Positions 13,527-19,856 of a stretch of 21,487 nucleotides of DNA are shown piece after piece. Every line of letters starts with the position of its first letter. Position 1 is the first letter of the stretch. The DNA comes from a virus, in IMG/VR virus record IMGVR_UViG_3300029989_000172, positions 1-21,487 of that record; one strand, written 5' to 3'. The position numbers and the translations under genes were made by a program. The notes under the pieces were generated by a model. That model was not told the origin of the DNA, did not search any database, and saw only the letters and a program-made list of their open reading frames with translations.

Positions 13527-13799
13527 ATGAAAAAAACATTATTAGTTCTCTTAGCTTTTGCAGCATTATTTGTATCATGCGCAAAGGAAAAGGTGATCGA
13601 CGGCGTCACGTATCAGCCTTATGGCTTTCTAAACGAAGACACAATGAAAAGTGATAGCATCACTTACAAGACCAGTAAAGACGATATTATTCTTGCTGTT
13701 ATCTTTTCGGAGACAATCATTGTTCCAGTCATAGTTCTCGGAAACTACATGTATGAGCCTGTTGAGAAGAAACAATATCCTGCAAAAATACAAAAGTAA
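13527..13799 (+). CDS. Small lipoprotein with a second membrane segment, 90 aa
   Basis: The N-terminus MKKTLLVLLAFAALFVSC is a signal peptide with a lipobox ending at C18, so the mature protein should be lipidated and anchored in a membrane. A second hydrophobic stretch at ~53-75 (LAVIFSETIIVPVIVLGNYM) is followed by YEPVEKK. The arrangement lipobox, GVTYQPYGFLNED and a late hydrophobic segment is one I recall from small phage lipoproteins of unknown role, unverified. A role at the host envelope, for example in superinfection exclusion, is a guess. It heads the unit with the radical SAM gene. Confidence 0.85.
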   Translation: MKKTLLVLLAFAALFVSCAKEKVIDGVTYQPYGFLNEDTMKSDSITYKTSKDDIILAVIFSETIIVPVIVLGNYMYEPVEKKQYPAKIQK

Positions 13800-13801
13800 T
13801 T

Positions 13802-13990
13802 ATGAAATACGATCTGATTATTTTGGCAATATGCGCAGTGTATTCAATCATTGCCCTTTTCGATATCTTTGTTTACACCGTAAGGTCGTCACCAAAGAGA
13901 AGTATTTTTTCAAGATTTACTTGGACTCTTGGGCTAATCGCCACAGCTGTTTTAATTTATTGGTATATTAACGGAATGAAATTTTTGTAG
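13802..13990 (+). CDS. Two-pass membrane protein, 62 aa
   Basis: Two hydrophobic segments, ~4-26 (LIILAICAVYSIIALFDIF) and ~41-57 (WTLGLIATAVLIYWYI), are separated by a basic loop (RSSPKRSIFSR), which predicts a cytoplasmic loop with both ends outside. No family recognised. It lies 2 bp after the lipoprotein and 2 bp before the radical SAM gene, so the three are translated from one message. Confidence 0.75.
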   Translation: MKYDLIILAICAVYSIIALFDIFVYTVRSSPKRSIFSRFTWTLGLIATAVLIYWYINGMKFL

Positions 13991-13992
13991 TC

Positions 13993-14910
13993 ATGGAAAA
14001 TACTTACAAAGGAAATAAGAATAACTCTTGCATGGGTGCTTACAAAGATACCCTTGATATCAAACTGACTGACGCCTGTAATGGCGATTGCGCATTCTGT
14101 ATCGAAAAGGGCGGAAAGCTTAGCGATGCTTCTGACGTACAGTCATTTATCGATAAGGTTAAGGGAATTAACCCTAGATCAGTATTGGTCTTAGGCGGTG
14201 AGCCTTTCGTTTATCCAAAGCTTGTTGAGTTCATTCAGGGTATCAGCAACAGGGAAATCTTCATCACTACCAATGGCAGTGGCTTGAAAAACAAACGCAT
14301 CGTCGAACAGCTTGCGCCTTGTCTCACAGCATTAAACATTTCGCTGATGCATTATGATATGGTTAAGCATACCGAAGTGACCAAAGTAGTCTTAAAACCG
14401 TACCATATCGGAGAAGCTATTGAAATCTTGCACAAGTATCATGTGTCAGTAAGAATAAACGTTTTATTGTTAAAAGGCTACATGGATAATATTGAAGACT
14501 GTAAGAAAATGATTGACTTTGCCGAATTTCTTGGCGCAGACGATATCAGGTTCTCAGAGGTTCAAAATCAGCCAGACATGTATGTTGATGCCAAATTGAT
14601 TTTCAAAGGCTTAAACGCTAATCCATATGTTGATGGATGCGAACAGGTGCTTTCCAATAACAAAATCAAAGTTATCGTTAAACAGACATGTGGTCTTGTG
14701 AACTGTAACAAAAAGGATGGTATCACCGTCAGTAATACAACTCGTGCCAATTTTGTCAATGCTGGTGTTCTTTATCCAGACTTACTTCATTCACCTGATG
14801 GATGGGTAGTTAAAAATAGCGACCCTGACTGTCACAGTACTGGTTGTCATAAAACAACTTCATCTGGTGGTTGTAGCTATGTTCCTTCACGAAGCAGCGG
14901 CGGCTGTTAA
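13993..14910 (+). CDS. Radical SAM enzyme with Cys-rich C-terminal tail
   Basis: A radical S-adenosylmethionine protein: C29-x3-C33-x2-C36 binds the 4Fe-4S cluster that cleaves SAM, GGEP at 68-71 contacts the SAM amino group, and TTNG at 92-95 is the expected later strand. The core follows the MoaA/SPASM-like layout and its 305 aa length fits. The last 100 residues hold further cysteines (QTCGLVNCNKK, then C280, C285, C294 and C305), the final ones in a Gly/Ser/Cys-rich tail that ends SSGGC. These could bind an auxiliary cluster. The substrate is unknown. The motif is CX3CX2C with no sign of the deazaguanine enzyme QueE, so DNA-base modification is not supported. The neighbours are a lipoprotein and a small membrane protein upstream and an unknown gene downstream. 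Confidence 0.88.
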   Translation: MENTYKGNKNNSCMGAYKDTLDIKLTDACNGDCAFCIEKGGKLSDASDVQSFIDKVKGINPRSVLVLGGEPFVYPKLVEFIQGISNREIFITTNGSGLKNKRIVEQLAPCLTALNISLMHYDMVKHTEVTKVVLKPYHIGEAIEILHKYHVSVRINVLLLKGYMDNIEDCKKMIDFAEFLGADDIRFSEVQNQPDMYVDAKLIFKGLNANPYVDGCEQVLSNNKIKVIVKQTCGLVNCNKKDGITVSNTTRANFVNAGVLYPDLLHSPDGWVVKNSDPDCHSTGCHKTTSSGGCSYVPSRSSGGC

Positions 14911-14920
14911 AATAATTATT

Positions 14921-15406
14921 ATGAATATCCCAACAAAATCAGAGATTAAAAAATACTTAGAAGACAATCTAACCTCAGCCGAATGTAATATATTGGATTC
15001 ATCTGATCGTTATGTATTAATGTCGGAAGTGGCTAATGTGACTATTAATTTAATTGAAAGGATTAATTCTCGTGAAGGCTTCATGTCTTTAAAAAATATG
15101 GGACTTGGGAATTTATCATTAGAAATAATGAATCACATTAAGGCAGAAGGCTTTACAGAGCATAAGAACAATAGCTATTGCTATAAAGAAACTGATCTGG
15201 AATGGACTGAAAGGTGTTACTATCTTTACTTTGATAAATGTTCATCCTTTAGTGTTGGCATCTATATCTTTCACAATGGAATCGGCGTTGACGTTGATTA
15301 TAATTGCGGCGGTAACTATAGCACAGCCTTTTGGAAGTTTTCTAATTTGTCATTTGAAGAGGCTTATGAGTCTATGTGTAAAATGATTGAAAGATACATT
15401 GATTAA
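14921..15406 (+). CDS. Unknown protein, 161 aa
   Basis: No family recognised. The frame is open from 14867, but the ATG at 14921 (MNIPTKSEIKKYLEDNL) avoids overlap with the radical SAM gene and follows the typical AATAATTATT context. The N-terminal half is helical. The C-terminal half is aromatic (WTERCYYLYFDKCSSFSVGI), with a Gly-rich stretch DVDYNCGGNYSTAFWKFS. It is the last gene of the radical SAM unit and could be a partner of the enzyme by position only. Confidence 0.75.
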   Translation: MNIPTKSEIKKYLEDNLTSAECNILDSSDRYVLMSEVANVTINLIERINSREGFMSLKNMGLGNLSLEIMNHIKAEGFTEHKNNSYCYKETDLEWTERCYYLYFDKCSSFSVGIYIFHNGIGVDVDYNCGGNYSTAFWKFSNLSFEEAYESMCKMIERYID

Positions 15407-15436
15407 GTGTAACCTTTTTCAGTCTTACTCGTATAA
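15407..15436 (+). promoter_or_regulatory. Bipartite phage promoter element, copy 13
   Basis: GTGTAACCTTTTT followed by CGTATAAT; G 15409 and C 15430 are 21 nt apart, and the second box is 24 nt before the ATG at 15454. Confidence 0.75.
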
Positions 15437-15453
15437 TATAGAAAATAAATAAA

Positions 15454-15666
15454 ATGGGAAAAGTAATTTTTACGTTCAAAGATCATACGGAAAGCTTTCG
15501 ATGCAAGAATCAGGATAAAGCTGATGCGATTGCATCTAAGCGACCACATGTGCTAAGTCACAAGTTTTATGCCGAAAATGAAAGCATTCCAAGACCGACG
15601 AAGAAAAGAGTAGTTGAGCATAAAATGTCGATAGAAGAAATGGAATACAGAATCTCACGAATGTAA
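15454..15666 (+). CDS. Small basic protein, 70 aa
   Basis: No family recognised. Starts MGKVIFTFKDHTESFRCKNQ, is rich in Lys and Arg (PRPTKKRVVEHKMS) and ends in a helix (IEEMEYRISRM). First of three genes under promoter copy 13. A 92-codon opposite-strand ORF across it is a shadow. Confidence 0.7.
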   Translation: MGKVIFTFKDHTESFRCKNQDKADAIASKRPHVLSHKFYAENESIPRPTKKRVVEHKMSIEEMEYRISRM

Positions 15667-15674
15667 ATAAAGCT

Positions 15675-15836
15675 ATGATAAGATTAAATTTAGTTATAGG
15701 AATATTGACTGATGTCATTTTTAGTTGTATTGCATTCGCATTTTTAGTCGTATTATGGCTACTTGGTGCGCCACAACCATTTAAAAAATGGAATGATTTC
15801 ATGGATAGTCTCATATTTTTTGATAAAAAGAAATAG
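15675..15836 (+). CDS. Small single-pass membrane protein, 53 aa
   Basis: ATG 15675 opens a 53-residue protein with one hydrophobic segment at ~7-31 (VIFSCIAFAFLVVLWLLG) and a polar, Lys-rich end (DSLIFFDKKK). It is 8 bp after the previous gene and 2 bp before the next ATG. No family recognised. It resembles the 12460 protein in size and layout but not in sequence. Confidence 0.6.
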   Translation: MIRLNLVIGILTDVIFSCIAFAFLVVLWLLGAPQPFKKWNDFMDSLIFFDKKK

Positions 15837-15838
15837 TC

Positions 15839-16090
15839 ATGTCACATTGGAATTATAGAGTGCTTGCCGTAAGCAATAAAACTTATCCAGATGAAATATC
15901 TTTAGAGTTTTATGAAGTCTATTATAATGACGAAGGCGTCCCTGATGGTTATACGGCTAATCCTGTTGGCGTTGGTAGCGACACCATGAAAGGTCTTGGC
16001 TGGGTGCTAAACCGAATGAAAGAAGCATTAAAAAAGCCTGTACTATGGGAAGGAAAAAGATTTCCAGAAGAATATATACCAAAAGTGTAG
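15839..16090 (+). CDS. Conserved small protein of unknown function, 83 aa
   Basis: The pattern HWNYRVLAV at the start, FYEVYYNDEGVPDGYT in the middle, PVGVGSDT and a helix ending in MKEALKKPVL is one I recall from a widespread small family in phages and bacteria that has no assigned function. This could not be checked here. The protein is cytoplasmic. Its stop is TAG at 16088-16090, which forms the altered first box (TGTAGCC) of promoter copy 14. Confidence 0.82.
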   Translation: MSHWNYRVLAVSNKTYPDEISLEFYEVYYNDEGVPDGYTANPVGVGSDTMKGLGWVLNRMKEALKKPVLWEGKRFPEEYIPKV

Positions 16091-16114
16091 CCTTTTTTTA
16101 TTTTAAACGTATAA
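16085..16114 (+). promoter_or_regulatory. Bipartite phage promoter element, copy 14, variant first box
   Basis: GTGTAGCCTTTTT followed by CGTATAAT; G 16087 and C 16108 are 21 nt apart, and the second box is 25 nt before the ATG at 16133. This is the only copy with G in place of the second A of TGTAAC; the TAG is the stop of the upstream gene. Confidence 0.7.
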
Positions 16115-16132
16115 TTATAAAAATCTTGTATT

Positions 16133-16444
16133 ATGAACTACAGAAACATTCAATCAGGTCATGTGATCAACGAAAGTTATTATCGCAAGTTGCCTTTCAG
16201 TAAACAGCGTTTATTTACGTCAACCTTTGACGAGCCAACACACTCAATTTCGGAGAGTGACGAAGATGGTAACTCAGACGGTATGGGCTTATTCACAACA
16301 TTACTTATTGCCGATGCTTTAAGCGATTCAGGCAGTATGTTTAGTGACGATTCGGACATGGGTTCAAGTTCATCTGCCACAGATTCATCTTTAGATTTCG
16401 GCGGTGGCGCATTCGGCGGCGGCGGTGCTGGTGACAGCTGGTAA
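16133..16444 (+). CDS. Ser/Asp-rich protein with Gly-rich C-terminal tail, 103 aa
   Basis: The N-terminal ~45 residues are polar (NIQSGHVINESYYRKLPFSK). A short hydrophobic helix (MGLFTTLLIADALSD) follows, then a Ser/Asp-rich low-complexity region, and the tail FGGGAFGGGGAGDSW at ~89-103. Tails of the form (G)nFGGGG-x-G-x-W occur at the C-termini of several bacterial membrane proteins and of small phage proteins. Their function is not established as far as I know. It is first in the unit with the NUDIX gene. The long opposite-strand ORF with poly-Pro is a shadow of the Gly codons. Confidence 0.78.
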   Translation: MNYRNIQSGHVINESYYRKLPFSKQRLFTSTFDEPTHSISESDEDGNSDGMGLFTTLLIADALSDSGSMFSDDSDMGSSSSATDSSLDFGGGAFGGGGAGDSW

Positions 16445-16456
16445 TATAAAATAATT

Positions 16457-16693
16457 ATGAAAGAATATAGAATAGAAGAACGATATTTTATTGGTGGCAC
16501 AAGTGAATTCTTGCCACAATTTAAAGACGACGTATGGAAATATTTTGTAAAGTCTATAAATGGCGTCCTTGTGGCAATAAAATTTGACGAATACAAAGAT
16601 GCCTTGGCTTATATCAATTTAGATCAACAAGGACTGTCGGCTGACCCTTTAGTTATTACATATCATTACATAAAATCGGTGAAAAATGTTTAA
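16457..16693 (+). CDS. Unknown protein, 78 aa
   Basis: No family recognised. Starts MKEYRIEERYFIGGTSEFLP; it looks mixed alpha/beta with aromatic residues (DDVWKYFVKSINGVLVAIKF). It overlaps the NUDIX gene start by 8 bp, so the two are translationally coupled. Confidence 0.72.
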   Translation: MKEYRIEERYFIGGTSEFLPQFKDDVWKYFVKSINGVLVAIKFDEYKDALAYINLDQQGLSADPLVITYHYIKSVKNV

Positions 16694-17207
16694 AAATCTA
16701 CCAAATAAGTGTTATAATACCCAAGATGGCGAATTATGGCTATCACGAAGCGTTGCTGTTGTGGGCATTATCTTAGCTATTACCGATAATTTCACAATGC
16801 GTGTTCTCACTGTGAAGAGATCGGATAAGATGCCCGATAAACCAAATAGATGGTGCTTGCCATGCGGATATCTCGATTATAATGAAACACTTGAAGAAGC
16901 TGTTGAGCGTGAAGTGTATGAAGAAACTGGTTTTCTAATGAGAGATCATGAAAAGGAATTAATGCGGAATATGCCGTATTTTCATATCGACTCAAATCAT
17001 GAAACGTCTAATAGACAGAATGTATCAATATCGTTTGCAAAGGTTTACATGTTTAAAACACTTCCAGAACTTGTATTAAATGAGGAAGCATCTGATTTGG
17101 CATGGACGCCAATCAATGAAAAGAGTTTGAAAGCACTTGATTTAACATTCGGTCATTATGACTTAGTGACAGCTGTTCAAAAAGAAATCAATCGTACAAA
17201 TTTTTAA
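16686..17207 (+). CDS. NUDIX hydrolase
   Basis: Hydrolyses a nucleoside diphosphate linked to another group, using a divalent metal. The complete NUDIX box is present: G61-x5-E67-x7-R75-E76-V77-x-E79-E80-x-G82-F83 (GYLDYNETLEEAVE, then REVYEETGF). The preceding strand RWCLPCGYLD and the following part (MPYFHIDSNHE) fit the normal fold, and 173 aa is a usual length. The substrate cannot be read from the sequence; candidates include ADP-ribose, NADH, nucleotide sugars or 5' ends of RNA. ADP-ribose would be noteworthy because an ADP-ribosyltransferase-like gene lies 1.3 kb downstream, but this link is only inferred. It overlaps the gene before by 8 bp. Confidence 0.93.
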   Translation: MFKNLPNKCYNTQDGELWLSRSVAVVGIILAITDNFTMRVLTVKRSDKMPDKPNRWCLPCGYLDYNETLEEAVEREVYEETGFLMRDHEKELMRNMPYFHIDSNHETSNRQNVSISFAKVYMFKTLPELVLNEEASDLAWTPINEKSLKALDLTFGHYDLVTAVQKEINRTNF

Positions 17208-17211
17208 TATC

Positions 17212-17463
17212 ATGTTTGATACAAAAGAATCATTACTACTGGCAATACTAAACTGTATGCCAAATCCCGAACTGATAAACAATTTGGACTTTACGTCAGA
17301 GCCACAATCAATTATTTTCAAATGGCGTGGTAATATATTCAGGATTTATCTAAGCGGTGAAGTAGAGGAAATTATCAGCGAAGGTGTATCGTCTTTTTCA
17401 AATTGCTCTATTTTATTGCAAACGCTATTGAAAAATTATTGGGCTTCGAAATTATTTGTGTAA
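17212..17463 (+). CDS. Unknown protein, 83 aa
   Basis: No family recognised. Starts MFDTKESLLLAILNCMPNPE; the middle is beta-like (SIIFKWRGNIFRIYLSGEVE) and the end helical (SILLQTLLKNYWASKLFV). It follows the NUDIX gene by 4 bp. Its TAA stop (17461-17463) is part of the first box of promoter copy 15. Confidence 0.72.
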   Translation: MFDTKESLLLAILNCMPNPELINNLDFTSEPQSIIFKWRGNIFRIYLSGEVEEIISEGVSSFSNCSILLQTLLKNYWASKLFV

Positions 17464-17487
17464 CCTTTTCTTATTTCTAACGTATAA
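17458..17487 (+). promoter_or_regulatory. Bipartite phage promoter element, copy 15
   Basis: GTGTAACCTTTTC followed by CGTATAAGTA; G 17460 and C 17481 are 21 nt apart, and the second box is 31 nt before the ATG at 17512. It drives the three genes with the shared N-terminal peptide. The TAA is the stop of the upstream gene. Confidence 0.75.
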
Positions 17488-17511
17488 GTATTTATAAAAA
17501 TATACGTCACA

Positions 17512-18522
17512 ATGAATAAATTATCAAGGATTATCAATGAGGAAGTTAATAGGTTCGAAGGATGGTTCGGCGGACATGATGAACAACTAACTCCACGTGA
17601 GGAAAAGTTCGTAGACGAATTTTCAAAGCTTAGTAATGATCAACTTAGAGATATACTTGCCAAAATTGATAAACAAGGCAATGATAATTATGCGGCTGCA
17701 AGTCGTGACTTCAACTACTATCAATCAGAAGAAGCTCAGGATTTATACGCTAAGGAAAACCTAATCAAAAAACTCATTGAACGTAGATATTGGGAAACCA
17801 AGAAGAAACTATTCTTCGGTCAACCATTCCTAGGAAGTAAAATCATTTTCATATCAACTCCCGACTATAACGAAGATGAAAGACAAAGAAAAATATTAAC
17901 TATTTACATGGCTAATGACACCGTATTCGAATACAACTTTGGATATAATGACTTTAGCTGGGAATCTGATATCGAATCCGACACTTCTGGCGATTATAAA
18001 AGTTATGGCAGTCAAACACTTAGTCACAAAGTTGACCCTAGTAAAGCGATCCTAACTACGAAAGAAGTTGGTCTTTTGAACAAAATCGTAAGATATAATA
18101 ATCTTAAATTCAATAAGATACCTCTAGTAAGTGCCAATGTAACTACTAAAGATGCTGCTGCACCTGTTATGCCTGAAATGAGTGATGCTGATTTTCAATG
18201 GCTGATTGGTCTAGGTAGTGATAAAAATAAAATCACAAAGATTTCAGCAGATTCAAATATTAACGAGTACGGCGGTTTTGCCACTTTGTATATGTATGTT
18301 GGAGAGTCATGGGACAGTGAGACATATAGTTACACTGTTTGGTACAACGAGCATTATAAGATTACTAAAGAAGAATTTAAAACCAACTACGTAATGAGTA
18401 GAAGTGAGGCTAAGGAAGTTCAAATTCTTGAAGCTGGCTTATATGAACCAATGATTAAAGCAATTGCACAAATCAATCCAAAGAGTAAATATTTAACAAA
18501 AATTCGTAGATATACAAGATGA
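17512..18522 (+). CDS. Unknown 336-aa protein with capsid-targeting-like N-terminus
   Basis: The first residues MNKLSRIINEEVNRFEGW match the start of the next two proteins (M-x-x-L-x-x-I-I-x-E). In T4, internal capsid proteins and Alt carry short N-terminal peptides of similar form that direct them into the prohead and are cut after Glu; here a cut after IINE would remove ten residues. The rest is unknown: a charged helical region at ~28-105 (TPREEKFVDEFSKLSNDQLR), then a mixed region with acidic, Ser-rich stretches (WESDIESDTSGDYKSYGSQT), and a second domain from ~220 (MSDADFQWLIGLGSDKNK). It has no membrane segment and no recognised enzyme motif. First gene of a three-gene unit. Confidence 0.82.
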   Translation: MNKLSRIINEEVNRFEGWFGGHDEQLTPREEKFVDEFSKLSNDQLRDILAKIDKQGNDNYAAASRDFNYYQSEEAQDLYAKENLIKKLIERRYWETKKKLFFGQPFLGSKIIFISTPDYNEDERQRKILTIYMANDTVFEYNFGYNDFSWESDIESDTSGDYKSYGSQTLSHKVDPSKAILTTKEVGLLNKIVRYNNLKFNKIPLVSANVTTKDAAAPVMPEMSDADFQWLIGLGSDKNKITKISADSNINEYGGFATLYMYVGESWDSETYSYTVWYNEHYKITKEEFKTNYVMSRSEAKEVQILEAGLYEPMIKAIAQINPKSKYLTKIRRYTR

Positions 18523-18550
18523 TAAGTATTTATATTTATATCAAATAATT

Positions 18551-19147
18551 ATGAATTTATTAAAGATCATCAAAGAGGCTATCAATGAATTAGAGGACGA
18601 CTATCGTGGTGTGCATACAGCACCTACTAAGGAAGATGCTCCTATGAATGATCTTACTGGCACTTATCCCGAAGATATTTATACAGCTAAAGGAACATTA
18701 TATTATGGCGACGGTTTCCCTTTCGATAACATTGCCCATAGCATAATTGTGTCTGCAAGAAACAAGCCAAATAAGCAAATTATTATCTACAGAGCAGTGC
18801 CAAAGGTATTAAGCAATGAAGAAAAAATTTGGGACTATAAGAAGCAACAAGCATATATTCAAAAGTATGGCAAAATGCCACCAAATATTGATAACTGGAA
18901 GAATCGAAGCGAGTACTACGGGTATTTATCTGATGAAATTGACAAGTTGTCTAAAATGCCAGAGGAAGATTTCGACAAAATAAAAATTAGTGATGGCGAT
19001 TGGGTGACAATTGATTTGCCTTATGCTAAAGTACATGGCGACAGTAATTTAGGCAAGGGTAAATATAGAATATTGAGAAAGACGGTGTCAGCACATAACT
19101 TGTATACCGATGGAAACAGTATGCATGAATGGGGTTATAACATATAA
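18551..19147 (+). CDS. ADP-ribosyltransferase-like protein with capsid-targeting-like N-terminus
   Basis: Probably transfers ADP-ribose from NAD to a target. The fold is suggested by YRAVP at 80-84 (candidate R81 of an R-S-E type site), GDWVT at 149-153 with PYAKVHG after it, and EWGY at 193-196 (candidate E193). The region before R81 (TYPEDIYTAKG, YYGDGFPFD, IIVSARNKP) also resembles ART-like domains of phage polyvalent proteins. The first residues MNLLKIIKEAINELEDD repeat the peptide of the neighbouring proteins, and IIKE-A is close to the T4 internal-protein processing site (FIAE-A). T4 Alt is likewise an ART packaged in the capsid, so an injected enzyme that modifies host proteins is a reasonable inference. 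Activity and target are unknown. Confidence 0.75.
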   Translation: MNLLKIIKEAINELEDDYRGVHTAPTKEDAPMNDLTGTYPEDIYTAKGTLYYGDGFPFDNIAHSIIVSARNKPNKQIIIYRAVPKVLSNEEKIWDYKKQQAYIQKYGKMPPNIDNWKNRSEYYGYLSDEIDKLSKMPEEDFDKIKISDGDWVTIDLPYAKVHGDSNLGKGKYRILRKTVSAHNLYTDGNSMHEWGYNI

Positions 19148-19149
19148 TT

Positions 19150-19809
19150 ATGAAATTATCAGAAATAATCAACGAAGAAATTAACGAAATGGCTTATCCA
19201 GCCTCTTTCAGCATGGAAGCATTTAAGAATGCCAGATCATTCGCTGCAAAGGCTAAGTATTGCGCAGAGAGGCTACAGAGGATATCATCAGGTTCAGGTA
19301 GGATTGTTTATAAGATCGACGAAGAAAAGGTCTTAAAACTGGCTAAGAATCAAAAAGGAATAGCTCAGAACGAAATGGAATCAGATCAGTACGTTCAGCA
19401 ACAATATGGCGATATCGTCACAAAATGTTTTGAGTGGGATGATACTGATAATTATTGGGTGGAAATGGAATTAGCTCAAAAAATGTCTGCTGGCGAGTTT
19501 AAAAGAATAGTCGGCGTACCTTTGAATGGCGAAAATTCTTTAGAAATGTGGCTTACTCAAACATTTAAGAATACAAGGGAAAAAGTTTCACCAGAGGTTA
19601 ATGAATTCTTAGGCGAATCCGAATTTGGTTATAGCCTACAAGACTTTATAGGAAGCTACGGAATGCAGATGTATGACCTTTTTAGACTAAGTTCTTGGGG
19701 CAAAGTAAAAAGAGACGGCAAGGATGCTGCTGTTATTGTGGACTTTGGACTAAGCGAAGGCGTATGGAAAGACCATTATGCTCCAAAAAAACAACAAAAT
19801 AGGTGGTAA
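19150..19809 (+). CDS. Protein-kinase-like protein with capsid-targeting-like N-terminus
   Basis: Motifs of a divergent protein kinase fold can be seen: a short Gly-rich turn SGSGRIVYKI at 47-56, a candidate ATP-binding lysine K63 in KVLKLAKN, a helix glutamate near E75-E77, and DFG at 198-200 (VIVDFGLSE). No HRD-x4-N catalytic loop is evident; DLFRLSSWG at ~176-184 lies where it would be expected, so activity is uncertain. The first residues MKLSEIINEEINEMAYP repeat the peptide shared with the two preceding proteins. It lies 2 bp after the ART-like gene and is the last gene of the unit. A role as a packaged, injected enzyme that alters host proteins is inferred from the shared N-terminus only. 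Confidence 0.72.
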   Translation: MKLSEIINEEINEMAYPASFSMEAFKNARSFAAKAKYCAERLQRISSGSGRIVYKIDEEKVLKLAKNQKGIAQNEMESDQYVQQQYGDIVTKCFEWDDTDNYWVEMELAQKMSAGEFKRIVGVPLNGENSLEMWLTQTFKNTREKVSPEVNEFLGESEFGYSLQDFIGSYGMQMYDLFRLSSWGKVKRDGKDAAVIVDFGLSEGVWKDHYAPKKQQNRW

Positions 19810-19810
19810 G

Positions 19811-19840
19811 TTGTAACCTTTATTTATGAATTACGTATTT
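19811..19840 (+). promoter_or_regulatory. Bipartite phage promoter element, copy 16, variant second box
   Basis: TTGTAACCTTTAT followed by CGTATTT in place of CGTATAA; G 19813 and C 19834 keep the 21-nt distance. The second box is 23 nt before the ATG at 19857. This is the weakest second box of the set. Confidence 0.6.
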
Positions 19841-19856
19841 ATATAAAAATATTGAC

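Noticed and set aside
13993-14910. QueE-like 7-deazaguanine enzyme
   Set aside because: No other deazaguanine pathway gene is present and the protein is longer, with extra C-terminal cysteines; the motif alone does not point to this reaction.
16180-16596. 138-codon minus-strand ORF with a poly-proline stretch
   Set aside because: The prolines are the complement of the glycine codons of the 16133 gene; no promoter or start context supports it.
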